DNA of 64,000 bases from Streptomyces reniochalinae (GTDB taxonomy: Bacteria > Actinomycetota > Actinomycetes > Streptomycetales > Streptomycetaceae). The notes below the pieces were generated by a model. The model was not told where the DNA came from and did no database searches. It saw nothing but the letters and a program-made list of their open reading frames with translations. Positions 32,446-40,763 of the stretch are shown here, in pieces. The stretch is taken from assembly GCF_003323735.1 (NCBI RefSeq), contig NZ_QOIM01000042.1:310001-374000 (forward strand), given 5' to 3'. Position numbers and translations under genes: made by a program. Positions within the stretch are counted from its first letter, which is position 1. Each line of letters opens with the position of its first letter.

Positions 32446-33513
32446 CTACTTCCTCTTGCCGTGGTTCCGCCTGGACGGCGGGGCTTCGCTCTCGCCCTGG
32501 GCCTCGCGGGCGCTGTCGTAGCGCTCGTACGCGTCGACGATACGGCCCACCAGCTTGTGCCGGACCACGTCGGTGCTGGTCAGCTGGGAGAAGTGCACAT
32601 CATCGACGCCCTGGAGGATCTCCCGCACCTGGCGCAGCCCGCTCTTCGTGCCGCCGGGCAGGTCCACCTGCGTCACGTCACCGGTGATCACTATCTTGGA
32701 GTCGAAACCGAGCCGGGTGAGGAACATCTTCATCTGCTCGGGGTTCGTGTTCTGCGCCTCGTCCAGGATGATGAACGCGTCGTTGAGCGTCCTTCCCCGC
32801 ATGTAGGCCAGCGGAGCCACCTCGATGGTGCCCGCGGCCATCAGCCGGGGGATCGAGTCCGGGTCCAGCATGTCGTGCAGCGCGTCGTACAGCGGCCGCA
32901 GATACGGGTCGATCTTCTCGTAGAGCGTGCCCGGCAGGTAGCCGAGCCGCTCGCCCGCCTCCACGGCGGGACGCGTCAGGATGATCCGGGTGACCTGCTT
33001 GGCCTGGAGCGCCTGCACCGCCTTGGCCATCGCCAGATACGTCTTGCCCGTGCCGGCCGGTCCGATACCGAAGACGACCGTGTGCGTGTCGATCGCGTCC
33101 ACGTACCGCTTCTGGTTGAGCGTCTTGGGACGGATCGTGCGGCCGCGGTTGGAGAGGATGTTCTGGGTGAGCACCTCGGCGGGCGTCTCGTCGGCGTCGC
33201 CCGTGCCGTTCTCCTGTGCGCGGAGCATGGAGATGGAGCGCTCCACCGCGTCCTCCGTCATCGGCTGGCCGGTGCGCAGCACCAGCATCATCTCGTCGAA
33301 AAGGCGCTGGACGAGCGCCACCTCCGCCGGGTTGCCGGTCGCGCTGATCTCGTTCCCCCGCACGTGGATGTCCGTGTCGGGAAACGCCTCCTCGATGACT
33401 CGCAGCAGAGAGTCTCCGGAGCCCAGCACCGTGACCATCGGGTGCTTGGGAGGCACGGTGAAGCGGGCTGTCTCCTGCCCGGATCCGGCCTGGGATGGGG
33501 TTGTCTGCGTCAT
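32446..33513 (-). CDS. phoH: PhoH family ATPase
   Basis: A 355-residue P-loop protein with an N-terminal KH-like region (GNEISATGNPAEVALVQRLFDEMM) and an ATPase domain carrying Walker A GPAGTGKT (151-158) and Walker B FIILDEAQNT. This is the PhoH2-less, PhoL-like type that neighbours ybeY. A role in RNA processing with YbeY is commonly inferred, not proven. The ATG at 33513 opens MTQTTPSQAGSGQETARFTVP. It heads the operon continuing into ybeY. Confidence 0.92.
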   Translation of the reverse strand: MTQTTPSQAGSGQETARFTVPPKHPMVTVLGSGDSLLRVIEEAFPDTDIHVRGNEISATGNPAEVALVQRLFDEMMLVLRTGQPMTEDAVERSISMLRAQENGTGDADETPAEVLTQNILSNRGRTIRPKTLNQKRYVDAIDTHTVVFGIGPAGTGKTYLAMAKAVQALQAKQVTRIILTRPAVEAGERLGYLPGTLYEKIDPYLRPLYDALHDMLDPDSIPRLMAAGTIEVAPLAYMRGRTLNDAFIILDEAQNTNPEQMKMFLTRLGFDSKIVITGDVTQVDLPGGTKSGLRQVREILQGVDDVHFSQLTSTDVVRHKLVGRIVDAYERYDSAREAQGESEAPPSRRNHGKRK

Positions 33514-33877
33514 GGGCGGCCTCTGGGGCCTGCTCATCTCCCTTACTGCGCCGTTGTCGCTACGGCTTCCAGGGTACGACGCCCCTCCCGTGGGGCTCAC
33601 CCGTTTTGCCGAGGACGAGAGTGGCAACGGGCACGGCCGCACCGACACGGAGCGTAATCGTCCGCTGCCCCGATCCCCCGGGCGTCTCACCTCCAGGTGC
33701 TGGTGAACGACCGTCCGGGCACCGGCTCGGCGATGAGCGCCACGGCGAGGAAGAAGTGGACCTGGCCGATCGCGGACATCAGCGTGGCGGGCCCCGCTCG
33801 CTCAGCGAGGCCGACGACTGTCCCCGGCGCTCTCAGGGGCGCGTACGTCCAGGAGGGGGGCCGTGCGCCAGGCCGGG
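33514..33877. other. Gap between pfkB-like gene and phoH
   Basis: About 360 bases holding the phoH promoter side (33514-33600) and an unassigned stretch. On the minus strand a short open segment near 33690-33780 reads GQVHFFLAVALIAEPVPG, a hydrophobic run, but it has no credible start or family and was not called. No clear terminator or promoter motif was found. Confidence 0.35.
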
Positions 33878-35482
33878 TCAGCCCGGGGGCTGCTCCGGTG
33901 GCCGGAAGCCCAGCGTGGGGACCGCCCGCCGTGGCGGAGCCGACGCCGCGCACCCGGCGAGGATCCGTTCGAGGAAGGCATAGCGCGTGCGGTGCGGCCC
34001 GCGCGCGCCCACGCCGCGCCACCAGGCGGCGATCTCGGGCCAGCCGGGCGCGGACAGCGAGCCGCCGAACTCCTGCACGGACAGCGCGGCGGTCAGCCCC
34101 GCGAAGGCGAGCCGGTCGGCGAGCGGCCAGCCCGCCAGGCTGCCGGTGACGAAACCGGCGACGAAGACGTCCCCCGCACCGGTCGTGTCCAGCGCCTCCA
34201 CGGCCACCCCGGGCACGTGGGCCGCCTCTCCGGTACGGGCGTCGACGGCGTACGCCCCCTCGGCACCCAGCGTCACCACGACGAGCGGCACGTACTGAGC
34301 GAGGGCGTGCGCGGCGGCGCGCGGGCACTCGGTGCCGGTGTAGCGCATCGCCTCGACCGCGTTCGGCAGGAACGCCTCGCAGTGGGGCAGCTCGGCCAGC
34401 GCCGCGAGGTCCCAGCGGCCGGTCTCGTCCCAGCCGACGTCCGCGAAGATCCGGCTCCCGCGCCGCGCCGCCGCCGCGATCCACTCCTGGGCGCGGCCGG
34501 GGACCAGCGACGACACGCACGCGGCGGAGGGCGGCGGGCACTCCGGCGCCTCCGGGTCGTAGGCACCGCCGTGCGACCCCGCGCCCTCCGGGGCCCCCGC
34601 CTTCCGCGGCGGCGCCTCGTGCCCGTGCGAGATCATCGTCCGCTCGCCCTCGTACGCCATCGAGACGGTGACGGGCGAGTGCCAGCCGGGCACGGTGTGG
34701 GACAGCGACAGGTCGATGCCCTCGCCGGCTTCCAGCTCCTCCCGGCAGTAGTCGCCGTACATGTCGTCGCCGAACGCCGCGGCGAGCGACGTACGGAGCC
34801 CCAGCCGGGCGAGCGCGGTGGCCATGTTGGCGATGCCGCCGGGGGAGGAACCCATGCCCCGCGCCCACGACTCGGTGCCGCGCACCGGAGCCGAGTCGAG
34901 CCCGGTGAAGATGATGTCGAGGAAGACCGTCCCCGTCAGATACACGTCCCGGGAAGGCCCGTCCGGCGCGCGCCTCGCGGCCAGGGGATCGAGCAACGGC
35001 CGCGAGAGCGCGGCCCGGGGCGCCTGCCACGGATGCGTGAGCCCACCCCCGGTCGCCCCCGCGCCCCGCGCCGGCGGCTGCTCACCGCAGGGCGGCGCCT
35101 GTCCGTCGCGGGGCGGCGCCTGTCCGCCGTCGGGGGCCGGTCGCCCCGGGTGGGGCGGCGTCGGCTCGCGGCTGGAGACCGGCTGTTCGCCGCCGGAGGC
35201 CGGGTGCCCGCCGCCGGGCACCGACTGTGGGCGGCCGTGCGCCGGTCCACGGGCGTGCGCGGGGTCACGGACGGGCTCCGGCCGCTCACCGTCGGGCACC
35301 GACGCGGGGCCGGGCACCGGCTCGTCGCCCGGCGCCGGCTGCTCAGGCCGGCGCGCGCCCGCTCGCGTCCGGGGCGGCTGCGGGCCGTCGGAGCCCGGCT
35401 GTCCGGGCAGCGGCGGCCGGTCGTGGCCGCCTGATGCCGACGGGCCGGACTCGGGGCTCCTGCGCGTGCTCACCGTGCTCAC
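33878..35482 (-). CDS. PfkB family carbohydrate kinase with long Pro-rich N-terminus
   Basis: The kinase part (about residues 178-500) has the PfkB marks: DVYLTGTVFLDIIFTGLDSAP, GGIANMATALARLGLRTSLAAAFGDDMYGD and the C-terminal signature DTTGAGDVFVAGFVTGSLAG with the catalytic Asp. Sugar substrate is not readable. From the first in-frame ATG (35482) the protein is 534 residues, the first 177 being Pro/Gly/Arg-rich and repetitive (for example PPRDGQAPPCGEQPPARGAG), so the real start may be closer to the kinase domain. The C-terminal 30 residues are also Pro-rich. It stands alone, 364 bases upstream of phoH in the same direction. Confidence 0.78.
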   Translation of the reverse strand: MSTVSTRRSPESGPSASGGHDRPPLPGQPGSDGPQPPRTRAGARRPEQPAPGDEPVPGPASVPDGERPEPVRDPAHARGPAHGRPQSVPGGGHPASGGEQPVSSREPTPPHPGRPAPDGGQAPPRDGQAPPCGEQPPARGAGATGGGLTHPWQAPRAALSRPLLDPLAARRAPDGPSRDVYLTGTVFLDIIFTGLDSAPVRGTESWARGMGSSPGGIANMATALARLGLRTSLAAAFGDDMYGDYCREELEAGEGIDLSLSHTVPGWHSPVTVSMAYEGERTMISHGHEAPPRKAGAPEGAGSHGGAYDPEAPECPPPSAACVSSLVPGRAQEWIAAAARRGSRIFADVGWDETGRWDLAALAELPHCEAFLPNAVEAMRYTGTECPRAAAHALAQYVPLVVVTLGAEGAYAVDARTGEAAHVPGVAVEALDTTGAGDVFVAGFVTGSLAGWPLADRLAFAGLTAALSVQEFGGSLSAPGWPEIAAWWRGVGARGPHRTRYAFLERILAGCAASAPPRRAVPTLGFRPPEQPPG

Positions 35483-36117
35483 CGTGCCTTCTCCGTCAAC
35501 TCACCGTCCCCGTCCCGCCATGGCGCGGAACGCCCGCCACGGGCCGGGCCGCTCGCGAGGGCGGGAAGCGCCCGCCACGAAGGCCGAACGCCCCCGTGGC
35601 GCCGCACGCCCGCCGCCATGCGGAACGCCCGCCGCAGCGTGCCACCGACGATAGTGCCTGCGTACCCGCGCCGACGCCCCGGCGCGGGACGGGCTCTCCA
35701 GGGCGCCGGTGCTCGCGCCCCGGGGCCGCGCGCGCTGCTTCACACCCAGTCGCGGGGGTGTCCAGGCGGCGTGACGCGGGACGGCGCGGACGCTCGCGCG
35801 GGAGGGGCCGGCCTCAGGGCCGTGTCGCGCAGGGCGACGGCCGGCGGGTGGGCGAGTTGCCCGCCCATCCGGCCGGCACGGCGCGTGCCACCGGCCGGCT
35901 GCGGGGGCGCTCCGCGTCGTGGCGGGCCGGCGCCGACGCGACGGTGGGCTCGGTGGCGAGCGCGGTGACGAGGGTGACCGCGTCCTCCGGCGCCGGGCGG
36001 ACCCGCCGTCGCCCGCGCGGTTTTTGCCCACTGTTGAATCTCCGCGCGTAGATAAGGACTTGGCGGCACTGCTACGGTCCCGGGGTTCCTCAAGCCCCCG
36101 CCTTCTCTGGAGCCGGT
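35483..36117. other. Intergenic region upstream of the HAD phosphatase
   Basis: About 635 bases between divergent genes. The left part has repeated AACGCCCGCC motifs (near 35529 and 35625) in GC-rich low-complexity DNA. The right end, with TTGAATCTCCGCGCGTAGATAA around 36033-36055, is more AT-rich and probably holds the phosphatase promoter. No gene could be supported on either strand. Confidence 0.4.
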
Positions 36118-36918
36118 ATGTCCCGTCGGTCCGTCCGCACCGTCCTGCCTCTCGTGGCCGTCGCAGCCCTCGCCGGTACGGCGTTCTTCGGGGTCGGTCA
36201 GGCCACCGCGGAGCACGCGGTGCCCAGGAGCGACAAGGAGATTCCCAACCTCGACCAGGTGAAGACGAAGATCGAGGCGTACTACGGCGACATCGAGACG
36301 GAGGACGGCGAGCACTACGCCTCTCCGCGCGGCAACTACGCCAAGCAGACGCGCGGTATCGCGGCGAAGGCCCGTAAGGACATCGAGCGGGACCTGCGCG
36401 GGCACGGGCACCACCGGGGCGGTCACCGGGGCGGGAAGCCGGCCATCGTCCTGGACGTGGACGACACCACGCTGCTGACCTACAACTTCGAGCGCCGCAT
36501 CGGCTACAACTTCAGCACCGAGGCGCAGGACGACTACCTGCGAACCGAGGACATGGCGCCGGTCTTCGGCATGCGCAAGCTCGTCAACTGGGCCCACGGC
36601 AAGGGGGTCACCGTCTTCCTGGTGACCGGGCGCGCGGAGTACCAGCGGGACTGGAGCGTGCGGAACCTGGAGAAGGCGGGGTACGACATGCCCGTCGACA
36701 AGGAGCACTTCTTCCTCAAGGACGAGAAGAACCCGCCCGCCTACCTGGAGTGCGGAAGCGACTGCACGACGGTCGAGTACAAGTCGGGCACCCGCGCCCA
36801 CATCGAGGACCAGGGGTACGACATCCTCGCCAACTTCGGGGACCAGTACAGCGACCTCGCGGGCGGTCACGCCGCCCGCGAGGTCAAGCTGCCGAACCCG
36901 ATGTACTACCTCCCGTAG
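36118..36918 (+). CDS. Secreted HAD-superfamily acid phosphatase (class B type)
   Basis: A 266-residue exported phosphatase. The Sec-type signal peptide is visible (basic MSRRSVRTV, hydrophobic LPLVAVAALAGTAFFGV, then GQATA-EH cleavage region). The catalytic HAD motif I is VLDVDDTTLL (D113 nucleophile, D115), motif II FLVTGR, with a later FGDQYSDL acidic motif. A His-rich insert GHGHHRGGHRGG (about 95-106) precedes motif I and could bind metal. A GGAGCCGGT ribosome site precedes the ATG. It probably releases phosphate from extracellular monoesters. Confidence 0.88.
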   Translation: MSRRSVRTVLPLVAVAALAGTAFFGVGQATAEHAVPRSDKEIPNLDQVKTKIEAYYGDIETEDGEHYASPRGNYAKQTRGIAAKARKDIERDLRGHGHHRGGHRGGKPAIVLDVDDTTLLTYNFERRIGYNFSTEAQDDYLRTEDMAPVFGMRKLVNWAHGKGVTVFLVTGRAEYQRDWSVRNLEKAGYDMPVDKEHFFLKDEKNPPAYLECGSDCTTVEYKSGTRAHIEDQGYDILANFGDQYSDLAGGHAAREVKLPNPMYYLP

Positions 36919-36945
36919 CGGAGCCGCCGCGGCCCGCCCGCGGGG

Positions 36946-37221
36946 TCAGGCTCCTTCCTTGAGGACCTTTCTCACCAGCGCGGCCTGCGCCTCGGTGAGT
37001 TTGGGGTCGGCGAAGTGGGCGGTGCCGTGGGCACCGCCCTCGACGTCGAGCTCGTAGTGGAACCCGTCGGGTACCCCCATGGGGGCCTCGCTGAGTCCCT
37101 CACGCAGTGCCCGGTCGGCCAGGGAGGCGACCTCGTCGGCGTCGGGCCGTCCGGTGGTCTCGAGGGTGGCCCGGCGGGTGAGTCCGCCGAAGCCACCCGT
37201 GCGGATGACGGTGATACGCAT
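36946..37221 (-). CDS. Emfourin-like M4 protease inhibitor
   Basis: A 91-residue protein starting MRITVIRTGGFGGLTRRATLET, with a one-domain beta-rich pattern and C-terminal DPKLTEAQAALVRKVLKEGA. It matches the emfourin (M4in) family, slow tight-binding inhibitors of protealysin-like M4 peptidases, which are encoded beside their protease. Here it follows the M4 protease gene by 66 bases on the same strand, supporting an operon in which it protects the cell from the enzyme. No signal peptide is present, like the protease. The family match is by memory of sequence pattern plus context. Confidence 0.8.
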   Translation of the reverse strand: MRITVIRTGGFGGLTRRATLETTGRPDADEVASLADRALREGLSEAPMGVPDGFHYELDVEGGAHGTAHFADPKLTEAQAALVRKVLKEGA

Positions 37222-37287
37222 GCTTCCATCTTCCCGGCCATCCGGCCGCACGTTAAGGCTTGGGCGGCCGGCTTTACGAACGCGTGG

Positions 37288-38385
37288 TCAGGCTCCTTCC
37301 ACACCCACCTCGGACCAGCACTTGCGTACCGCCTCCAACTCGTCGCTGCCGTCGCCGTAGCGGGACTTGGCGGCCTCGGCGGTCGCCTTGGCGAAGGCGG
37401 CGAAGTCGGTGTCGGCCTTCAGGGTGCCGCCGGTGAGGGTGTCGTACCAGATCTGTCCCGCCCGCTCCCAGGCGTTGCCGCCCAGGTCGACGGCCAGCTT
37501 GTAGAAGGCGTGGTTGGGGATGCCGGAGTTGATGTGCACCCCGCCGTTGTCCGAGCTGGTGTTCACGTAGTCGTCCATGGTCGCCGGCTGCGGGTCCTTG
37601 CCCAGGACGTCGTCGTCGTACGCGGTGCCGGGCGCCTTCATCGAGCGCAGCGCCTCGCCCTCGACCTGGTCGGTGAACAGCCCCGAGCCGATCAGCCAGT
37701 CGGCCTCCTGGGTGCTCTGGCCGAGGCTGTGCTGCTTGATCAGGGAGCCGAACACGTCGGAGACCGACTCGTTGAGCGCCCCGGACTGGCCGAGGTACTC
37801 CAGGTTGGCGGTGTACTGGGTCACCCCGTGAGTCAGCTCGTGGCCGATGACGTCGACGGGCAGCGTGAAGTCGCGGAAGACCTCCCCGTCGCCGTCGCCG
37901 AAGACCATCTGCTCGCCGTCCCAGAAGGCGTTGTTGTACTCCTCGCCGTAGTGGACGCTGGCGGTCAGCGGCAGGCCGGCGCCGTCGATGGACCAGCGGT
38001 CGTAGACGCTGAGGTAGAGCTCGAAGGTGGCGCCCAGTGCGGCGTAGGCGCGGTTGACGGAGGCGTCCTGGGAGGGCGCGGCGCCCTCCTCGCGGACCTT
38101 GGTGCCGGGGAGCTGCTGGGTGTGCTCCGCGTCGTAGATGGTGCGCTGCGGCTTCCGCTCGGCGGGGTCGACGTCGGCTGCGGAACGCGCCGCCGCGAGC
38201 AGTCCGTTACGCACGGTAGTGATCTGGCGTCGGGTGCGCTGGGTCGCGTCCAGCTCCAGGGTGCGCCGGGCGGGCCGTGAGAAGAGGTCGTCGCCGTGGA
38301 TCGATACCTGGTCGAGGAGGTGTGGGGGCACGATCGTGCAGAAGACGGGGTGGGTCTGCGGGGAGCGCGCGCGGTGTGACTTCAT
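37288..38385 (-). CDS. Protealysin-like M4 metallopeptidase
   Basis: Zinc endopeptidase of the thermolysin family. It has 365 residues and no signal peptide. A short propeptide carries the protealysin-type PPHLLDQV motif (20-27). The catalytic site is H182-E183-L-T-H186 (GHELTHGVTQYTANLEYLGQSG), third zinc ligand E206 in NESVSD, and catalytic His in GGVHINSGIPNHAFY (H284). ATG at 38385 was used; an upstream TTG is possible. Protealysin-like proteases act inside or after atypical release from cells. Its partner inhibitor gene follows directly. Confidence 0.92.
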   Translation of the reverse strand: MKSHRARSPQTHPVFCTIVPPHLLDQVSIHGDDLFSRPARRTLELDATQRTRRQITTVRNGLLAAARSAADVDPAERKPQRTIYDAEHTQQLPGTKVREEGAAPSQDASVNRAYAALGATFELYLSVYDRWSIDGAGLPLTASVHYGEEYNNAFWDGEQMVFGDGDGEVFRDFTLPVDVIGHELTHGVTQYTANLEYLGQSGALNESVSDVFGSLIKQHSLGQSTQEADWLIGSGLFTDQVEGEALRSMKAPGTAYDDDVLGKDPQPATMDDYVNTSSDNGGVHINSGIPNHAFYKLAVDLGGNAWERAGQIWYDTLTGGTLKADTDFAAFAKATAEAAKSRYGDGSDELEAVRKCWSEVGVEGA

Positions 38386-38552
38386 AGAAAGCAATGTGGC
38401 ACTGAGTCACCATCCTGTCACCACTGGCTGCCATGATTTCCCGCGAAATGGTGGTGAACGGGACGCTGAAACGTCCCTTTCGCGCCTGTGGCGCCGCTGC
38501 TCTCCGGTATCCCGCATGGTGATACGCCTCTGTGGGCACGGCGGGCCTCCGT

Positions 38553-38768
38553 TATGCTGCTGACATCATGCGTTTCGGGCTGCTTCTTCTTAGCTGCCGC
38601 GGCGAGGGTCTGTAGCCACCGCAAGGCCGACCCCCTCCCCGCGGAGTTCGATGCTGTCGTCGGTCCTTACGAAACCTTCGCCTCTTGCCCGCGAACGCGT
38701 CCCCGTCCGAGCCTCATCACCTCGGCGGACCCTGCGGGCGGCGAGACATCCGCAGGAGCCTTCGCGTC
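38553..38768 (+). promoter_or_regulatory. leuA attenuator leader with alternative hairpins
   Basis: A TATGCT -10-like box at 38553-38558 would start transcription near the leader peptide ATG at 38568. Hairpin A pairs 38597-38610 (CCGCGGCGAGGGTC, the 3' half of the leader peptide gene) with 38629-38644. Hairpin B pairs CCTGCGG at 38731-38737 with CCGCAGG at 38750-38756 and covers the leuA ribosome site AGGAG (38754-38758). AGGGTC at 38605-38610 can also pair with GACCCT at 38728-38733, competing with both. No U-tract terminator is seen. The Leu codons (38580-38591) sit just before hairpin A, as expected for ribosome-stalling control. Confidence 0.65.
38568..38615 (+). CDS. leuA leader peptide
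   Basis: A 15-residue open frame, MRFGLLLLSCRGEGL, with four consecutive Leu codons (CTG CTT CTT CTT) at positions 5-8. CTT is a rare codon in such GC-rich DNA, so three in a row are striking. The leader ends 153 bases before leuA. Leucine leader peptides of this kind are known upstream of actinobacterial leuA genes. It is probably translated from a leaderless or nearly leaderless transcript. Confidence 0.82.
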   Translation: MRFGLLLLSCRGEGL

Positions 38769-40568
38769 ATGACATCCCAAGCCGACCAGGACACTCGGGC
38801 AGACGGTTCACCGCGCTCGCCCATCAGCCGCGCCACCCCGATCACCGCCGCCTCGGTACGCCAGCGCCCCTCCGGCATGCCGGTCCACAAGTACGGGCAG
38901 TACGAGGCCGTCGACATCCCCGACCGCACCTGGCCGGGCAACCGGATCACCAGGGCGCCCCGCTGGCTGTCGACCGACCTGCGCGACGGCAACCAGGCGC
39001 TGATCGACCCGATGTCCCCGGCCCGCAAGCGCGAGATGTTCGACCTGCTGGTGCGCATGGGCTACAAGGAGATCGAGGTCGGATTCCCCTCCTCGGGCCA
39101 GACGGACTTCGACTTCGTGCGCTCCATCATCGAGGAGGGCGCGATCCCCGAGGACGTGACGATCTCCGTCCTCACCCAGGCCCGTGAGGAGCTGATCGAG
39201 CGCACCGTCGAGTCGCTCAAGGGCGCCCACCACGCCACCGTCCACCTGTACAACGCGACGGCCCCCGTCTTCCGCGAGGTCGTCTTCCGCGGCACCCGCG
39301 ACCAGGTCAAGCAGATCGCCGTGGACGGCACCCGGCTGGTGCTGGAGTACGCCGAGAAGCTGCTGGACGACCGCACCGTCTTCGGCTACCAGTACAGCCC
39401 CGAGATCTTCACCGACACCGAGCTGGACTTCGCGCTGGAGGTCTGCGAGGGCGTCATGGACGTGTGGCAGCCGGAGGAGGGCCGCGAGATCATCCTCAAC
39501 CTGCCCGCCACCGTCGAGCGCTCCACGCCCAGCACCCACGCCGACCGGTTCGAGTGGATGGGCCGCCACCTGTCGCGGCGCGAGCACGTCTGCCTGTCCG
39601 TGCACCCGCACAACGACCGCGGCACCGCCGTGGCCGCCGCCGAGCTGGCCGTGATGGCGGGCGCCGACCGCGTCGAGGGGTGCCTGTTCGGGCAGGGCGA
39701 GCGCACCGGCAACGTCGACCTGGTGACCCTGGGGATGAACCTGCTCAGCCAGGGCGTCGACCCGATGATCGACTTCTCGCAGATCGACGAGATCCGCCGC
39801 ACCTACGAGTACTGCAACCAGATGGAGGTCCACCCGCGCCACCCGTACGTGGGCGACCTGGTCTACACGGCCTTCTCCGGCTCCCACCAGGACGCCATCA
39901 AGAAGGGCTTCGAGGCCATGGAGGCCCGCGCGGCGCAGGCGGGCAAGACGGTGGACGACATCGAGTGGGCCGTCCCCTACCTGCCCATCGACCCCAAGGA
40001 CGTGGGCCGCTCCTACGAGGCCGTCATCCGGGTCAACTCGCAGTCGGGCAAGGGCGGCATCGCCTACGTGCTCAAGGGGGAGCACAGCCTGGACCTGCCG
40101 CGCCGCATGCAGGTGGAGTTCTCCCGGATCATCCAGGAGAAGACCGACGCGGACGGCGGCGAGGTGACCCCCGGCGACATCTGGGAGGTCTTCCAGGACG
40201 AGTACCTGCCCACGCCCGAGAAGAGCTGGGGCCGCATCGCGCTGCGCGGTGCGCAGACGTCCGCGACGAGCGAGGGCGCCGACGCGCTCACCGTCGAAGC
40301 CGTCGTGGACGGCGAACCGGTGACCCTCAGCGGTACCGGCAACGGCCCGCTGGCCGCCTTCTTCGACGCGCTGCACGCGCTGGACGTGGACGTGCGGCTG
40401 CTCGACTACGTGGAGCACACCATGAGCGAGGGCGTCGGTGCCCAGGCCGCCGCCTACATCGAGTGCGCCATCGACGGGCAGGTGCTGTGGGGCGTGGGCA
40501 TCGACGCCAACATCGTGCGCGCTTCGATCAAGGCAGCCGTCTCGGCGGTCAACCGCGCCTACCGCTGA
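38769..40568 (+). CDS. leuA: 2-isopropylmalate synthase
   Basis: First committed enzyme of leucine synthesis, condensing acetyl-CoA with 2-oxoisovalerate. It has 599 residues: an N-terminal HMGL-like TIM barrel with STDLRDGNQALIDPM, the metal motif LSVHPHNDRGTAVAAAELAV, LFGQGERTGNVDL, and a C-terminal LeuA dimer/allosteric domain (about 450-599, ending ANIVRASIKAAVSAVNRAYR) for leucine feedback. ATG at 38769 follows AGGAG. It is the long actinobacterial form. Expression is probably controlled by the leader peptide region. Confidence 0.96.
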   Translation: MTSQADQDTRADGSPRSPISRATPITAASVRQRPSGMPVHKYGQYEAVDIPDRTWPGNRITRAPRWLSTDLRDGNQALIDPMSPARKREMFDLLVRMGYKEIEVGFPSSGQTDFDFVRSIIEEGAIPEDVTISVLTQAREELIERTVESLKGAHHATVHLYNATAPVFREVVFRGTRDQVKQIAVDGTRLVLEYAEKLLDDRTVFGYQYSPEIFTDTELDFALEVCEGVMDVWQPEEGREIILNLPATVERSTPSTHADRFEWMGRHLSRREHVCLSVHPHNDRGTAVAAAELAVMAGADRVEGCLFGQGERTGNVDLVTLGMNLLSQGVDPMIDFSQIDEIRRTYEYCNQMEVHPRHPYVGDLVYTAFSGSHQDAIKKGFEAMEARAAQAGKTVDDIEWAVPYLPIDPKDVGRSYEAVIRVNSQSGKGGIAYVLKGEHSLDLPRRMQVEFSRIIQEKTDADGGEVTPGDIWEVFQDEYLPTPEKSWGRIALRGAQTSATSEGADALTVEAVVDGEPVTLSGTGNGPLAAFFDALHALDVDVRLLDYVEHTMSEGVGAQAAAYIECAIDGQVLWGVGIDANIVRASIKAAVSAVNRAYR

Positions 40569-40585
40569 GGGTGATGCGGCCGAAA

Positions 40586-40622
40586 CCCCTGCTGGGAGCC
40601 GCTTGTCGGCTCCCGGCAGGGG
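40586..40622 (+). terminator. Hairpin after leuA
   Basis: CCCCTGC-T-GGGAGCC pairs with GGCTCCC-G-GCAGGGG across a 7-base loop, 18 bases after the leuA stop. There is no T tract; it resembles other actinomycete terminators. Confidence 0.7.
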
Positions 40623-40763
40623 ACCGGGCCGCCGCCTCGGCAGCGGCCGAAAACCGCGGCGCGGGAGCGAATCGTCGGCCGTGGGGCTGACTCCACCGCA
40701 CGACTGTGGTTAACATCACGTCCATCCGGCGACGTTGCCGAATCGTGATGGAGGTGCGAGGCC

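Noticed and set aside
33687..33800. Hydrophobic minus-strand segment GQVHFFLAVALIAEPVPG
   Set aside because: No start with a ribosome site and no recognisable family; could be chance in high-GC sequence.
35501..36031. Open frames on both strands upstream of the HAD phosphatase
   Set aside because: Low-complexity Arg/Pro/Ala composition and no motif, start site or family.
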